DNA of 64,000 nucleotides, taken from the NCBI GenBank assembly GCA_023055505.1, contig JALIRH010000013.1, forward strand, positions 4,588,001 to 4,652,000, in the 5' to 3' direction. This document shows, piece by piece, positions 11,657-25,473 of this stretch. This DNA is from Callipepla californica brunnescens (Eukaryota; Chordata; Aves; Galliformes; Odontophoridae). The translations under genes and the position numbers were made by a program. Positions within the stretch are counted from its first letter, which is position 1. Every line of letters starts with the position of its first letter. The notes below the pieces were generated by a model. That model had not been told where the DNA came from. It did not search any database and saw nothing but the letters and a program-made list of their open reading frames with translations.

Positions 11657-13801
11657 TACCCAGCAGTGAAACCGATGACTTTCAAATGAGATATTTTAGA
11701 TCTCTGAGAAGCAGCTAATGAGACAAAGAGACGACAGTTAGTGCAAGTCAAGAAATGCAGGCACCTACCACATCTGAATTAACAGAAGACACAAAACAGA
11801 TCAGTAATGTTTAGGTTATACTGTTCCCTGGTTTGAAATGGAAATTTGCTAGTGCAGCAGGGAGAATTAGGAGTTCAAAAATCAACTGATTTTTGAAGCG
11901 TGCTCAAAGATGAAAACAAGGAATCTAGTTGAGTAGAAAAGCTGCTGAAAGTAAGTTAAAATCGAAAAAAAAACTATTTTTCCAAGTTTCCTTCAAAACT
12001 ATGTGATGTAGAAGACTGTATAGTTTAATTTCTGTATCAATCACAGTTTTAGCTCATTCAATCTGTAACGATATTCTTATCAATTAATACTAGACTCCCA
12101 AAAAAACCCATAAAGTGGAAGAGTGAAAATATTTCCTCAGCTATGCTGATGGCAAGCAACATACACTTCTGGATATCTAATGCATGCTACAGAAAGTCAT
12201 GGTGCCTTTCTTCTATCACTGTAATACAGTATCGTTATCCCTGTAATAATCCACAAAAATAAAGCCATCACAGTTAGTAGATCATTGAAGGAAACAACCT
12301 AATCATAGTATCGTACATCTTAAGGGACAGAATGACCACACACGACTAGACTGCCTCTCTTAAATGCTACAAGCACAGTTCAGAAGAGAAACTAAATCAA
12401 TGCACATGAAGTTTACTCATTTGCAGGCTTTTGGTTCAAGATTTTTTTTTCCAAACTGAGGATTTGGGTATTTCTTGACTGAATAACAACCAAATCATAA
12501 TGATCATAAATCAAAGGGAGGTGCTACTTTGAAAAAAGCCATCTCATGATAATGTTCTATATTTAAAAAATCACACTCTGCACACTCCTTTCTAAAACCA
12601 TAGCTATATTCACTGATTTTCGCTAGGCTGACATTTGATATCACATAAACTAAAACAAAACACATAAAATTAAATTATATTTTGGAACACGGAAAAAGAA
12701 AATTCATGATTAATCAGAAAGTCAAAGGGATAACATTAATAAGTGTGAAGAATCCCGTAATTTCTCTCATAACAATTGAACACATTCTTAATCAGTGACT
12801 TTTGTTACAAGGACAAAGAAAAATAAGAGCATCCTCCCAAAGTAAGGTCTCTATTCAGGCTGCAGACAGCTCAATTCTTAAAAGCTGTGAATTTGATTTC
12901 AGTATTATAGAAAATCACACTGTACAATCTGTTATGCTTCACAATCCTAGCACATGTCGAGTATTTACGTCTATATTATGGAAAATTGTTGCCAGAAAGA
13001 TATCAGAGATGATCATTATATACGTATATATACTTTAAAACACTGTGAATCATAGCTTTTACTTTGCTGAGAAAGTTACTTATTTTATTAGCAAATAGCA
13101 AATCAAAGGAATGGCTTTAGAGATATTGGGTGGTGGAGGTACTTCAGTGGCTACAAAAGAAAGCAAGTGCCTCTCTGACAAAGGTAGAGAAAGTCAATCA
13201 TCCGCAGGAGAGGGGCTCTTCCCTCAGCCATGACATCCATGTCCAGAAGTGAAGGCTATCCAGTCAGCTTTAGATATTGCTGAATGACAGAAGTGGCTAC
13301 GGTGTCCTGACTCTAATCTGAGTCACAGAACATGGCAAATGCTGTAAAGCAGTGAAAGCAGAACACTAATATATCTAGCTTCAACTAAAATTATTCTTTA
13401 GGTTGCTTGCTATTCCCTGCATCCTCAAGGGGTGCATTGCCTTTAATGGAAGAAAGGAGCTCATTTGAGCAGTTAATTCTAGTGCTGCGTTTTCTTGTGT
13501 TACATGATGGATCAGAAACTCTTCCCACATTACATTTCTGCTCCCCCAGTATACATTTTAGAATTTAGAGGCATTTGACAGAGACATGAAGGAATGGTAA
13601 ATAAAGTGCATGGTAAATACAGAAGTCAATGGAATTCAGTTTGCATTACAGATCTGTGCATTAAAGATCTCTGGGTCAGGTACCAAAAAAGCTTGCTAGA
13701 GGATTAGTTTCCTGGGATGGACTTGTCATTAATCCAACTTCTACCATACTGCATGTTACACAGTGACACCACCACATTAGTTTTAGAAGAGAAACTGCAA
13801 G
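11657..13801. other. Unique AT-rich non-coding stretch
   Basis: Nothing gene-like is supported. Open frames are below 80 codons. A TATATACGTATATA palindrome lies at about 13017-13030. No recognisable transposon was found. Confidence 0.65.
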
Positions 13802-13950
13802 TCATAGATTCGTAGATTCATAGATACATTAGGTTGGAAAGGACCTACAAGATCATCTAGTTCAACCATCCTCACACCACCATCCCTACCCACCAAGCTA
13901 CTAAATCAAATCCCTTAGCACCTCAACTAAACGCTTCTTGAACAGATGCA
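13802..13950 (-). mobile_element. CR1 LINE 3' end, antisense
   Basis: Reading the plus strand, three copies of the CR1 terminal 8-mer (TCATAGAT, TCGTAGAT, TCATAGAT at 13802-13825) are followed by TTAGGTTGGAAAGGACCT, GATCATCTAGTTCAACCATC and further CR1 3' sequence to about ACGCTTCTTGAACAG. This is the reverse complement of a CR1 3' end. It is 5'-truncated, non-coding and moderately diverged. Confidence 0.92.
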
Positions 13951-16900
13951 ACAACACACATGAGAATGCACTTTCTTATTGTTTCCCCATTCTCATATCC
14001 TTCATCAGCATCCCTCCTTCAAGAAACTAGGGTGTTAGGTAGCAGCAATGGAGTAGTACTCGGTTCAGTGCTCAGTGTTTATTGTAAAGTAATTAGACGT
14101 GCAATAGTTTCCAGGCTACCAGTTAGATAAAATGTTAATTGCTTTTTAGTAGCTATTTGGGCTCTGATTTAACTATTTTCTCACTTAAAAAACAAAATAG
14201 AGAATGTATTAGTAGAGGAGAAGAGGGAAAGACACCAAGTAATTCACAGTGATATAGACCTCATGGTAACTTAATATATGAAATGGAAGAGTTAGAACAG
14301 CATAGCTGTCAAGCTCTGTAACAGCTGAGTGTGCTTCGTCAAGATTTCCCTCACTTTTTTTTCTCTCTTCCTTCATCAGCATATTAATGCTCTTCATCAT
14401 CATTCTTTGGAAGTATGACACATATCAGATTCCCCATCCTTCTGAGCATATGGTCTGGAACTATTCAATAGCTGCAATATGATGATTCCGGGCTGCTGAG
14501 CGCAACTGATTGGCACATTAAACTGCTGGGAGACTCTTATCTGGGGCAGACAGGATTCTTTCCAGTGCAGTCCTCAGGGGCCCTCGGTAATGAAAAATAG
14601 TAATTCTAAGTCTTTTCCACCTGTCTGTTGCCAGGCATTTTAAAATGGAGTTTCAATAGTTTTTCTTTCCCCATAACCCTTATTAAAGCAAATCAAGTGT
14701 AAGCTGGAAGAACTTGAAGAGCTTCACTAGAGACCTTGCAGTTATCAATTTAAGAATAGGTATTTCAAAGCTGACTTAGCCTTGCTTTTAACACTGTAAA
14801 GTAGCTTACCGTACAAAAGATGTTAACACAAAACGGGTATCAAATTAACCAAATAAATACAGCCGTGGAATGTTTAGTTTATCTTTAACAAATTCTCTTA
14901 CTATAAAATAGATTTTTCCCTTTATCACTGAATTAATAAAGGATAAAGAAAATAATATCTGTTTTTTTTCCATATAAGCAAGTTCAAGGAAGTTGAAAAC
15001 TATTTGAAAATATAAAATGTACCCAACATAAAGAGATTCTTTCAGCTACTGCAGCCTCCCCATAACTGTGATTGTAGTGGCAAGCACGCATTCTCATGCT
15101 GGGACACTGAATCAAGCATTTGTTTCTGATTCCTATTCCTTCCTCTATAGGGAAAAAAAATAAGCTTCCAGAATCATGACAGTTTACGAAACAAGGAAAA
15201 GATTTTCTGGATAATTGGATACTGGTACCATGACGCAAGGATGGAGCTTTTGTGGCTGACAGTGGCAATTTAAATGGTTTACATGTACTGCTTTTTAACC
15301 CAGGAAAGGTACAAAACTAGATAGACCAACTCTTTTCCCACCAGTGTATGTTTTATAATGTTAAGACCCTGAAACACTGGTTGCTTTTCCCTTCCAGGAG
15401 ATGATATTAAATGCACAGGACTTTGTGGCGGATACACCTTCTGCAGCAGTGCACAAAACTAAATAAATGGCGCATCAATGAAACACTCTCAGGTGCTTCA
15501 ACATTTTTATGCAGGCAGCTTTCTTATATATGTTTTAAAGGTTGGTAACATATCCTGTACCGGAGGCTTCATAACTTTAAGCTCTACATAATTGTTTCTG
15601 GACGTTAGCGAATTTGCTGCTCTCCATCACAGTTTTGCATCTTCCCCGGAACGGATACAGAAATAATTTTATTCCGTGGACGTCAGCCATTAATACTACA
15701 TAAAGTGTTTTGGAAATTACAGTTCTTTCTTTTGAGATTGCAAAAATATTCCGAAGAGACTTCCTCATATACAGGTCCTCCTCAAAAGTGCTGTTAAAAT
15801 TTGCAATTATTCCCCACTTGTAGGGATTAGCTATTACCGTCTGTGTTTGAAAAGCTTCATCTCAGAGGAGAAGCAATCACTTTATTTTAAGGCTGCTACA
15901 AAGTAATCACAAGCAAATCTGTTTATTTTCACATAAAGGGTAATATTTAAATGAAATGCTTGTCTTTACATTTCACAAAAGAACTGCATTAACATTTACA
16001 TTTGTTGTGAACCAACAATTTCTTTTCTAACTTCATTTCCCATGTTGATGTTTTAGAAGCCTTATTTTCTCCAGCATTAATGTGCTCTGGGGTTCCTGCA
16101 ACGTGATGTACATTCACTTTGGTAAAACTGAGTTCTACTCAGTGGTGATATATTAAAGCAGTTGGATGCATTAATGTTTGTACAGGTCTCCCGCAGGATT
16201 TCAGGTTTTTCTATAAAAGATAAAATACATTTGTTTGGAGATCTTCAGGAGTGGATTCTTGAGGAGAAATCTACTGTGAGAGAAAGAGCTGTGGCAACAG
16301 TCTGCCAAGGGACGGCTCAGCTATACAGCGGAATGAGAAACTTTCTGTACCACCACATCTGTTCATGTTTCTTCTTCATGCTTTTCTCTGCAATGTAAGA
16401 AGGGTCAAGAAGCAGTTACTAGCTGTGTAGTGGCCAGTGATAAACATGTGAAGTGGGCTGAAATGAAACTTCCACATACTGGGCACAAACTGTAAGTTGA
16501 TAGGGCTCTTGGGAAGAAGCAGCAGGTATAGTGTACTGCTGTAACCAGGTAAACAAGACTTACTCAGCCATGTACATATACTACAATATGTCTTTATCCA
16601 GCTGTAATGTCCTAATCTACGTTTGCAGGGAGCAGTAGTACAGGTCAGAATTTGCCATTGGTTTGTGCTTTTCCACAGAAGGGCAGATGTCACCTCACTT
16701 GTATTGTGTAGTATTTCCACATACAATCATAATAAATTAGGAGTGGCTATAGTAATCCCAAGACTTGGAATTTTTAAAGCAATCTAACCTGAATGCCTTC
16801 TCTCCTAACTGACTCAAGGGTTGCTAAATCATATCTCAAATTAAAACTTGTTTTATAATTATTTTTTTCTGACAGAGTCATAAAATTGTCATTGTTGATC

Positions 16901-19900
16901 TCAATATACTTCATAAAAAAATGTTATTGAAAATTGGCAGCAAAACACAAAGCATGATCTCTATTTCCCTGAAGCTTTGAGGAATACACTTTCGTGAAGA
17001 AAGTTCTGCATTATGAATGTCTTTATTTAATGAATCAAAATTTTAATTAATTATAAGAAATGCTGCATTTTTGGAGAGCATGCCTAAAGAGTGCAGTGAA
17101 GGAAAATGTCCTCATCTTTTTGGACTTCTTAGCACACAAATCTCAGAGATGTGCTCCTTATCCCACCTTGACTAGATACCATATTCCCTGACAGACTTTA
17201 GAAGGTATTCTTCTTCGAGGCAGTCTGTCATTAGCACAAAGTAATCCTTACTGTAATGGTCTTTAATTGCCTTTAATTATTTTATATCTGAATTACCGTA
17301 CACTGCAGGACATTTAAAGTCATAATAATAAAATATCTTATTATAGTGGCTTATTGAAGTACTACTGGGCTTTGACTTCTGGGAACCATTCTCAAGTCCA
17401 ACAGTAATTGTAAATCATCCTGAGCTCTATCATGTTAGTCAATGGGGATATCGCATTAGAAATGGAACTTGTAAACTTTGAAACATTAATTTTTACTAGA
17501 ACTAAAGGCACTAAACTGCCTCCCCTATCCCATTAGGGTTAGGCTACACTCCAAACACAAGGTAAACTTCAGCTACAGCACAAAGCTAATGCCTACGTGT
17601 TGCAAAACACAAACTACTTTCAAAGGACACGTCACAACTACACGATCTCCTATAAGGTAACAAATCCAAATAAAAGTACAGCAGGAATTTCAGACAGCAT
17701 TTTATAGGAACTTCACTGGTAACCAAGTAGAATGATCTCATTTCAAGACAATTTCAAGACTTTTAATAAACTATTGGCTTCCTTGTTCCTGTTATCATCA
17801 CCATTTTTTCCTCATCTTTAGATACCTGAAGCAGATATCAGATACTATCCTGACCATCCCAGGCTGGTTCAGATATAACATAGGCATTCTGTCAGTACTG
17901 TGTAACAAACTATGCCCTCAGTAAGCCCGATCATTTTATTTTATCTTTCATTAATAGTGTGTATTAAAAATTATTTACGGAGAGGACAAGCAAACATAGA
18001 CTTTGCTCTTTGGAGGGAGAAAACTGTTAAATTTGTTGGCATATCCCTACCAAACCAGCACAGCTGAGACTGATAAATAAGAATTTGATTAGCATTCAAA
18101 TTATAACTTGTCCATTCCTTTTCATAATGACAGCTTGACTGAGACTGTGTTTGTCCATTTTCTGAGATGAATAACCGTGGCATTTAGTAAAGAAGTGAGA
18201 AAACCATGTTTGGTTTTTAATTTGCTTTAATGACTTTCTTGGCCATGGTTATTTAAAGAAGAGTCTTGCCAGCTGCCTTTATTTCCCTTCTGTCAGATTA
18301 CAATCTCTCTGAAAACAATATTTGAAAATGCCTTTTCAGAACGAAATTCAGACAGTGCTATAGAGCAGCTGACTAGAAAGACAAAAGCAATTGTGCCAGG
18401 ATCACTAAGATAAACTCAAGGTACGCGAGCAAAGTAGTTTCAGCAGAATGATTTATGCTAAAAACCTGGAGAAAATAATTTGTCTTCAATCTTCTTTATA
18501 AATAAATTGATTTATTTTGGTATGCATTATAACACTACGCTTTTCTTTTTTTTCCCTGTTCTGAGGCATGAGACACGTAGCGTTGTTAAGACACAGTTTC
18601 AAGAATACGTTGTGTTACACATACACAATCCACAAGTAAAGATAAGAAATTTCTGTGTACTGTAACTTAGAGACACAGTCTGCATACGTATACTATTATA
18701 CCTGTGTGTTATACATGAATTTGACTGACACATGGCTATTATATTAGAAACTATGTTTCTTAAAAGCAACTGCATATTAACTACCTGCAATGAACATATT
18801 TTTCTTTGGAGATGTGCCATGACGGTTTCCTTAAACTATTCTGTCTTTACACTTAAGCAATATTTGCACAGGAGATACATCACTCTAACAGTTACTCCAA
18901 TATTATTCCTTTTGGTAGGGAAGTAGGACATGGGATGTATAAAAAGAATTTACGAATAGAGAACACTTTCAAGTAGTAAGATGCACAAAGATAAGTTTGG
19001 TCTTTCGGTGACCAAAGAATGAGCAAGAAAACATGCACGAGATCTTAGGTTGTGTATCCTGAGCAGAATGAAAATCACCAATTCCTAATTTTGCTACCTT
19101 ATGATATTTTTGAGGTTATTTATTAATTAACATCAAAATCACTGATCAGAGGATGTTTCAAAACAAACTTCTGGTTTATATTAATTGTACAGAATGGATT
19201 TTTACTCATCTATACTGCATATTCACAAAACACATACTGACATAATTCAAGTCAAATTTCTCAAATGCACTTAAAAAAAATAGCTCATTTAAAGATATGT
19301 TACTAGTGAGTCAGAAAAATAAAAGTAAGGAAGTAAGCTGAGTAAGGAAGTAAGCTGAGCTGGTTCAGTTCACTCCTTTTTTTTGTATTACAATTTGCCT
19401 TAGCCTCACAGGTATCATGTTTATACAGGAATGGACTTTCAGCTAAATGGGAAGCTGACCAAATTGCATTCTACCCAAAAGGTGTTTGAATATGCTAAAC
19501 ACCAGTTTGACAGCTGATCAGAAGTCAGTCTAACTTCTAGAAATGTTGAGAAATGAGTGTGGTTTCGGACAAGCCACAAATCAAGAATTCAAGAATAGTA
19601 TGTGAGAACATTCAAACAACACAGCCTAAGAGAAGTTCTAAGTGTGCACAGAGTAACAGTTCAGTCTACAGTATTTCAGCACCACGGAGTCAAAAGTAAA
19701 TAATGTCAAAAATCATTATTTGGTAAACTACTTAAATATTCACATTTTCAAGTATCTGAATATGTAGTCATATGCACTATCTGAGTATGACAGAGCCTGA
19801 TAACCATGACTGAGCGGTAGAAAAACTTCAGCTGGAAGTACTAGCAAAATTATTCCTTTCAGCTTCCAATTGTCTATGCACTGCACAATAGCTTGGAGGG

Positions 19901-22900
19901 CAGTATAACATGGTGCAGCACTTAGAAGCAGACTGAACCTGTAAACTGAGGGCAGAGCAAAGAGCCACGGCCAAAAAGCTCAAGTGTCTCCAGCTGCTGT
20001 CTCTGCTTGTCATACAGAGTAGTAAGTCACTGCATCATTTAGTTTATTAAGTATTTTTGTGCTTTTTGCTACCCAAAGTTCATACTTCAATGCACGAGAT
20101 AGTGATCTAACAACAAATTGTAAGAATCCTTTTCTGCAGTTACATAAAATCCTATCATCTCAGCAAAAATTCCAAGATTTAGCAAAATAGTTTTGAGTTT
20201 CTTGGCACGTTACCATTTTTTCCTAGTGAACGTGTGGGAATCCATCCCTGTGCTGAGTTACAAAAGGTTCTCAGTATGATAATTAATTGCAGGGGAGAAT
20301 TCCCAAATGGCACAAAATTCAAACTGGATTAGAACGAATAAACAGGTTTCTGAGTCAACAGAGTATTTGTTTTACATTCGTGTAAGATGTATTCATAACA
20401 AAATAGTTCAGATGGTTCAAAAAAGCACCTTCTTTACACAATTCTAACCTTTGTAATGGAAATCAAAATATCCTGCATATTAATAAAACAAAACCAAGAA
20501 TTTATACTATTCTCAAAACGGAAGATATGAAAGTAGCAGAGGATTCTGCTTGGATCGAATATTGTCTGGGTGCACATTAATTCCTGTGTTAGTAGGTGCT
20601 CCTAATGTTAGAGTACATCTGGTGTGATTGCTATTAATGGGCAAAATATTAGAAAATGTCCAGAGGCATATTCATTATGTGGCTTTGCAACGTGTGGGAG
20701 CTACCACATCCACAAGCAAGCATCCTGAGTGTGTACAGTGACACCTCACAGAAAGACTTCTGATCTCACGTTTTAAATTACATGTATTTATAGAAGGTGA
20801 AAGTTTTATAATCAATATGTTGTGGAGATTTTGAAGGGATGGGCGATCTCAAAAGAACTTGTTTCTGGATTTTCTTACAATTGAATTGCATACGTCCACA
20901 TGCGCACTCAGAAATAAAACTGTTTCACGGCTGTGGCATTTGAGTGTATCAGTCTGGAATAACAGTTGTTTGGATATTTACTGTGTTCAGCTGAATTGCT
21001 CACTTCTTTCTACCTCTTTTGACATATTCACCCTTCATTAGTATTTTCTCTTTGCAACAGTCATGACAGGCTTGACTGTAAATTAACATTCTAAACATTT
21101 CCCTGAATTCTCTTTCCTTCTGTGAGCTACAACTAATTTTGCATGCATTTTGTTAATGCCTTCGTAATTATCTTATCTCACCAACAGCTGTAACACAGTA
21201 ATAATGGCTTACAGCTACTGGTAAGCAAGAGGCATATTTTCTCTCATGAAAAGCAGAAGATACGGAATACTTGCAGCTTCCAGCAGGATTGCTGGGTGCA
21301 GCACAGATCCCTGGTGCATCTGCACTTGCTCTCAGAGGGCAGAGACTTTTTTATGAACTGTTACAAATCTGTAAATGATGAATACATGACAAGAATATCA
21401 TAGTGATAGATAAACATTTACAGTGAAGACGTTAAAATAAGAGCTGTCCATGGTTCCCTAAATTAGCCTTGCTCTCCTGACTTGAAATTTCTCAAGGGAG
21501 AAGGGCACCCCAAAGCACAAGCAATGGCTGCCCCTTGTGCCTGGTGAAGTATTCATCAGCATTTATGCTCTATATGCAATTGTATAATTGAACATACATT
21601 CACAGCTGCCCTATGTTCCTGAATTTAACATCTCTTGGTTTACTAACTAGACCCCCAGCTGATAGAAGTCCTGATAGTTGTACCGATTTCCTAGAGCTAT
21701 CTTTATTCAAACCAGATCACAAATATCATGTCACAACAAACTCATCTGCGTGGGTTAAATGTGCAGCAGTGCAAAATCACTAGTTCCTATCCTCCATTTT
21801 TACATATTTCCTCTTGCCTTGGAGAAACTTGAGAAATAGAAGCTTCAGTTTCACATGTCATACACTGAAAGAGAACATCCAACTGAGTCAAGAAAAAGCC
21901 TTTTTCTGATCCAGGTCCTGATATTTCATGATTGCAGAATGTAAAGATGCCCTGGTATTACTGCCGAGCTGTCTGCACTCATCAGACACATTGAATTGAC
22001 TTGTTCCCTCTTCTGCTGATTCAGTTTGCCAAGTGAATTCAAAATGAGGGAGACAGAGAAAGGAGGAAAATAACAGGAGGGGGGGAGACCACAGCACAGC
22101 TTCACAACATCCCCGCCATTAAAGTGGCCGAGTAACTAATGTTCTCAAAGCGTGAATGTGGAGCACCAAGCAGTGATGAGGAATTCCAACATCAGATGGC
22201 CTAAGATCCAGCACTGCCATAATAGTATATCTGTGCTCCTTACCCAGTACATCACAGCTTGAATGTCAAATATAAAGCACCAAAAACACGACTTGCCGAA
22301 AACTGTTAACAAGAGATACCTTTCTACTTTCTGTAATACTCACTCTTGTCTCTCCTTACAAAATCCAGTTAAAATTTCCCTCCTTTCTTGATAAAGATGA
22401 ATTGTATCTGAAGCCGCTGATAAATAAAAATACATATATAAATTGTATCAGGTAGTCAGAGACACTAGTGCACCCAGACATTAATTTCTTAGTAATAGAA
22501 GCTTCTGATCACACCACTTACAATTCCATTTTCACCTGCCTAAAGGGTTATTGACATTAATGTTACTGCTAGTAAGCACCCCCGGGCTGTAGGTAATCCT
22601 TATCATTTTTATTATTTCAACTCCTTGGATCTGATTCTATTTCATTCCAAGAGTTTCCGTGTTTTCAACTTTCAAAAAACCTTACTGATACTGTGGATAT
22701 GTGACTAAGATCATTTTTAAAGCCACACTTTCAAAACAATATTAAGACCTGTTACCTATATTTTATGCAATAGAGGAGGATAATATGATACTTCTCAATC
22801 TTTAAAATGTCTGGATTTGCTTAGAAAATGAAATAAAATAAAGCAACAACAAAAAACACTTTTCAGGTGAATAGTGTAAAACTGATCTACAACAGACTAA

Positions 22901-24432
22901 TAATGCAAATTTCATGTGCACAGAGTGAAGGAACAGTGACAAAGACAGACTAATTTGATGTTAAATACGTTCAATAGTTGAGACTAAACACTTTGACTTC
23001 TCTCTACTCTGCAAGATCAGAATGTCCTTCCCTGTTAGAGGAGTAGTCCTCCATGCACATCTTCTTTTTGTCAGAAATGATTTCCAAAAAGACATCCTGA
23101 AGAAGCAGAATTCTTCTGGCACTACTAAAATCTTTATTGTCCTCTTTTATCTTAGGTTAGACAGGCATCAACATTCCTTTTATTTTACTTCTAATATATT
23201 TATTATTTTTTTGCCCTCGTTCTGGCTTAGTTACACATAAATCCTTATGACTCCCAGTGGCAGGAATGGAATCGTTGAATTACACCACAGTTTATTGGGT
23301 TTTACTTTCAAATATTACTCAGCTACCTCTTAAGTTTTCTTCCAATGCATTGAGATAATGCATTTCAACACTTGGAAAGCAATTTTCATTTAGAAATGAG
23401 CTCACAGCAGTTGATGATCCAGTTCAAAAAAGTGTTTGTTGAGGGGCTGGAGAGCCACAACAGAATGTGTCATTATCTTATTAATGAGAAAGAAACAAAG
23501 CAGGTGTTGAATACTTAGTGTCCTTAAAAAGGAAAATGTAATAAGCAGCCGCCAGGTGTAAAATAACTACTTTGTAGTGCCAAGCTTATCTATCCCAAAA
23601 GAAAAAAGACAAACTTAATAAAGATCTCATTAGAAACCAATATTTTAAAGGCATACTGTTGATAAGAAGGAAAGCTGGCTGAATATTAAAGCCTAATACG
23701 AATGGGTCAGAGAGTGATACCTGATGACTTCTAAAGGATACCAACTCTATACCTATTTTTTTTTTTACTAAGTATAGTCCTCTATGGAATTTGAGTACTA
23801 GTAAAATAAAGAAACGTTCTCCTCTCCTCTACTTCTCCTAAGAGAAAGACAACTACGAGCTGCTACTAAGAACCTTATGCTAATTGCACATCAAGAGTTC
23901 AGGCACAGCTAACTTTGAAAGAGTTATTAAGTCACAGTTAAGTGAAGTAACCACATTTCTACATGCCACCCCCTTATTTGCAAAGAATTGCAGGTGACAA
24001 TGAGGCTGCTCTGAGTTTCTTTTCACTTGCACTTTGCATTTCAGCACAAAGCAAAAGGGCACAAAGCACATGAAACCTGCACAGTGACACACCTGTCCTG
24101 ACAGCCCACAGTGTTGTGTAACAGCTCTGTCTGGACCTCTGGTCTCAACAGGGCTCCAGGACCAAGAGCAACCCTGCTAGTAAGGTAAGAGAGCAGGAGA
24201 TAACTGCTAGGTTTACTCCACGCACCAAGGATTAGTTTTTCTAAATCCAATTCTTCCTTCTGAAAGTGATTGTGAGATACATCAAGAGAATTAAAAACAT
24301 TTATTGTTACCTTGTCCGGCCACCTATTCACTTGATTATAGAAAAGACAAGCCGCAAACATCAGTCCACTGCAATCCAAGTAGAATAAAGGTTTACTTAT
24401 TATCCCTGACTTAGAAGAAGAGCTAGAGCAGG
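13951..24432. other. Long repeat-poor non-coding stretch
   Basis: About 10.5 kb in which I recognise no transposon longer than 100 bases and no gene. Open frames are short, the longest about 116 codons on the minus strand near 16376-16726, with no domain seen. A 78-codon frame at 16162-16398 has a HEAT-like pattern and is discussed as a finding. A tandem duplication lies at 19326-19359. The low repeat density could reflect constraint or simply age. Confidence 0.55.
19326..19359 (+). repeat. 17-bp perfect tandem duplication
   Basis: TAAGGAAGTAAGCTGAG occurs twice with no gap (19326-19342 and 19343-19359). The copies are identical, so this is probably a recent replication-slippage duplication and may vary between individuals. 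Confidence 0.9.
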
Positions 24433-24676
24433 CATGACCAACCTACAGCCTGGCCCCAGGCATGCACCCACCACTCACAGCAACCAAATATCAGTGTGCA
24501 ATTATCACTGCCTGGGCTGAAACCAGGGCACAGGTAGCATGCAGGGCAGTGCAAACACCAGTTATCAAAAATAACTGTATGCATTCTGTATGCTAAACAC
24601 AGCCCGATGAACAGCAAAAAGCAAGCTGCCCTCGTTTCTGTTTTGATGAAGGAATTTGTGAACAGGCTTCAAAATA

Positions 24677-24703
24677 GAAATAAATAAATAAATAAAATAA
24701 AAA
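24677..24703 (+). repeat. (AAAT)n microsatellite
   Basis: About six tandem AAAT/AAATA units lie within the possible hAT-like element. A simple repeat with likely length polymorphism. Confidence 0.85.
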
Positions 24704-24954
24704 TCAATTTTTTTGTATGTTTGCAACTCAATTTCTCCATTTTCAATCAACAGAAATACATTAACATCAACTTTTAAAACAGAAAGCATAGAGTTGCCAT
24801 CGGATATTCAACTCAAATTGATTTTGTCTCTTTGCTAGGCTTTTATGAGATCTGCCTTACCACAGAAAGATTTCCTTTGCTTCACAGTCACACCTTATTC
24901 ATGCCATTGCTTTTTGGCAGTATGTACATCCGTGAACAAACAGGATAAAGCACA

Positions 24955-25197
24955 AGAAGAAATGGGCAGTGGGCAAAGACTGGAATACAGGAATTTCCAT
25001 ATGAACACGAGGAAAAACTTCCTCACTTTGAGGATAACAAAGCATTGGAATAAGCTTGAGATTGTGGTGCTTTCTTCTCCAAGAGATGTTCATAACCCAC
25101 CTGAATACTTTCTTGTGCAACCTATTTAGCAGGGGGATTGGACTAGATGATCTCCTGAGGTCCCTTCTAAACTCCTAAGGTTCAGTGATTGTGTAAG
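24955..25197 (+). mobile_element. CR1 LINE 3' end, nested
   Basis: A sense-oriented CR1 3' portion. GGGCAAAGACTGGAATACAGGAATTTCC and AACACGAGGAAAAACTTCCTCACTTTGAGG correspond to the CR1 region just after the reverse-transcriptase frame. GGGGATTGGACTAGATGATCTCCTGAGGTCCCTTCTAA and the worn tail TTCAGTGATTGTGTAAG complete the 3' UTR. It lies inside the possible hAT-like element, so it inserted later. Short frames on both strands across it are incidental. Confidence 0.9.
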
Positions 25198-25473
25198 AGT
25201 AAAATTTCATCAAAAACCTCCAACGAGCACCTTGAGAACTCACTAAGAATTGCAACCACTGCCATCAAACCAGACTAATGCCTTTCACAAAAGCAAGGTG
25301 AAATATCCAACTAGTGGCATGCCTGTCAATCTCTTTTTTTAAATGTTTTAGTAAGCATACATATGTAAATTAAAAATATGTGTTAGTTATATACATTAAT
25401 TACATTGTATATTTTATTTCCTCTTCATTTTCTGAGGTCCAGGAAAGCCAAAAGGCTGGACACCCATGAGCTA

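Larger units (their letters stand above)
24433..25473 (+). mobile_element. Possible old hAT-like element, split
   Basis: The left end reads GCATGACCAACCTACAGCCTGG and the right end reads CCAGGAAAGCCAAAAGGCTGGACACCC (25439-25465). They resemble the two ends of hAT-superfamily (Charlie-like) elements, which typically carry a CCAACCTGCGGCC-type start and an AAGCCAAAAG-TTGGACACCC-type end. Between them are AT-rich parts (24640-24720 and 25320-25430) and an inserted CR1 (24955-25197). Without the CR1 the element is about 800 bases, too short and broken to encode transposase, so it would be non-autonomous. The right end is the stronger match; that the two ends belong together is inference. Confidence 0.4.

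Noticed and set aside
24845..25129. 94- and 73-codon frames on opposite strands
   Set aside because: Both overlap the CR1 3' end; neither resembles CR1 protein.
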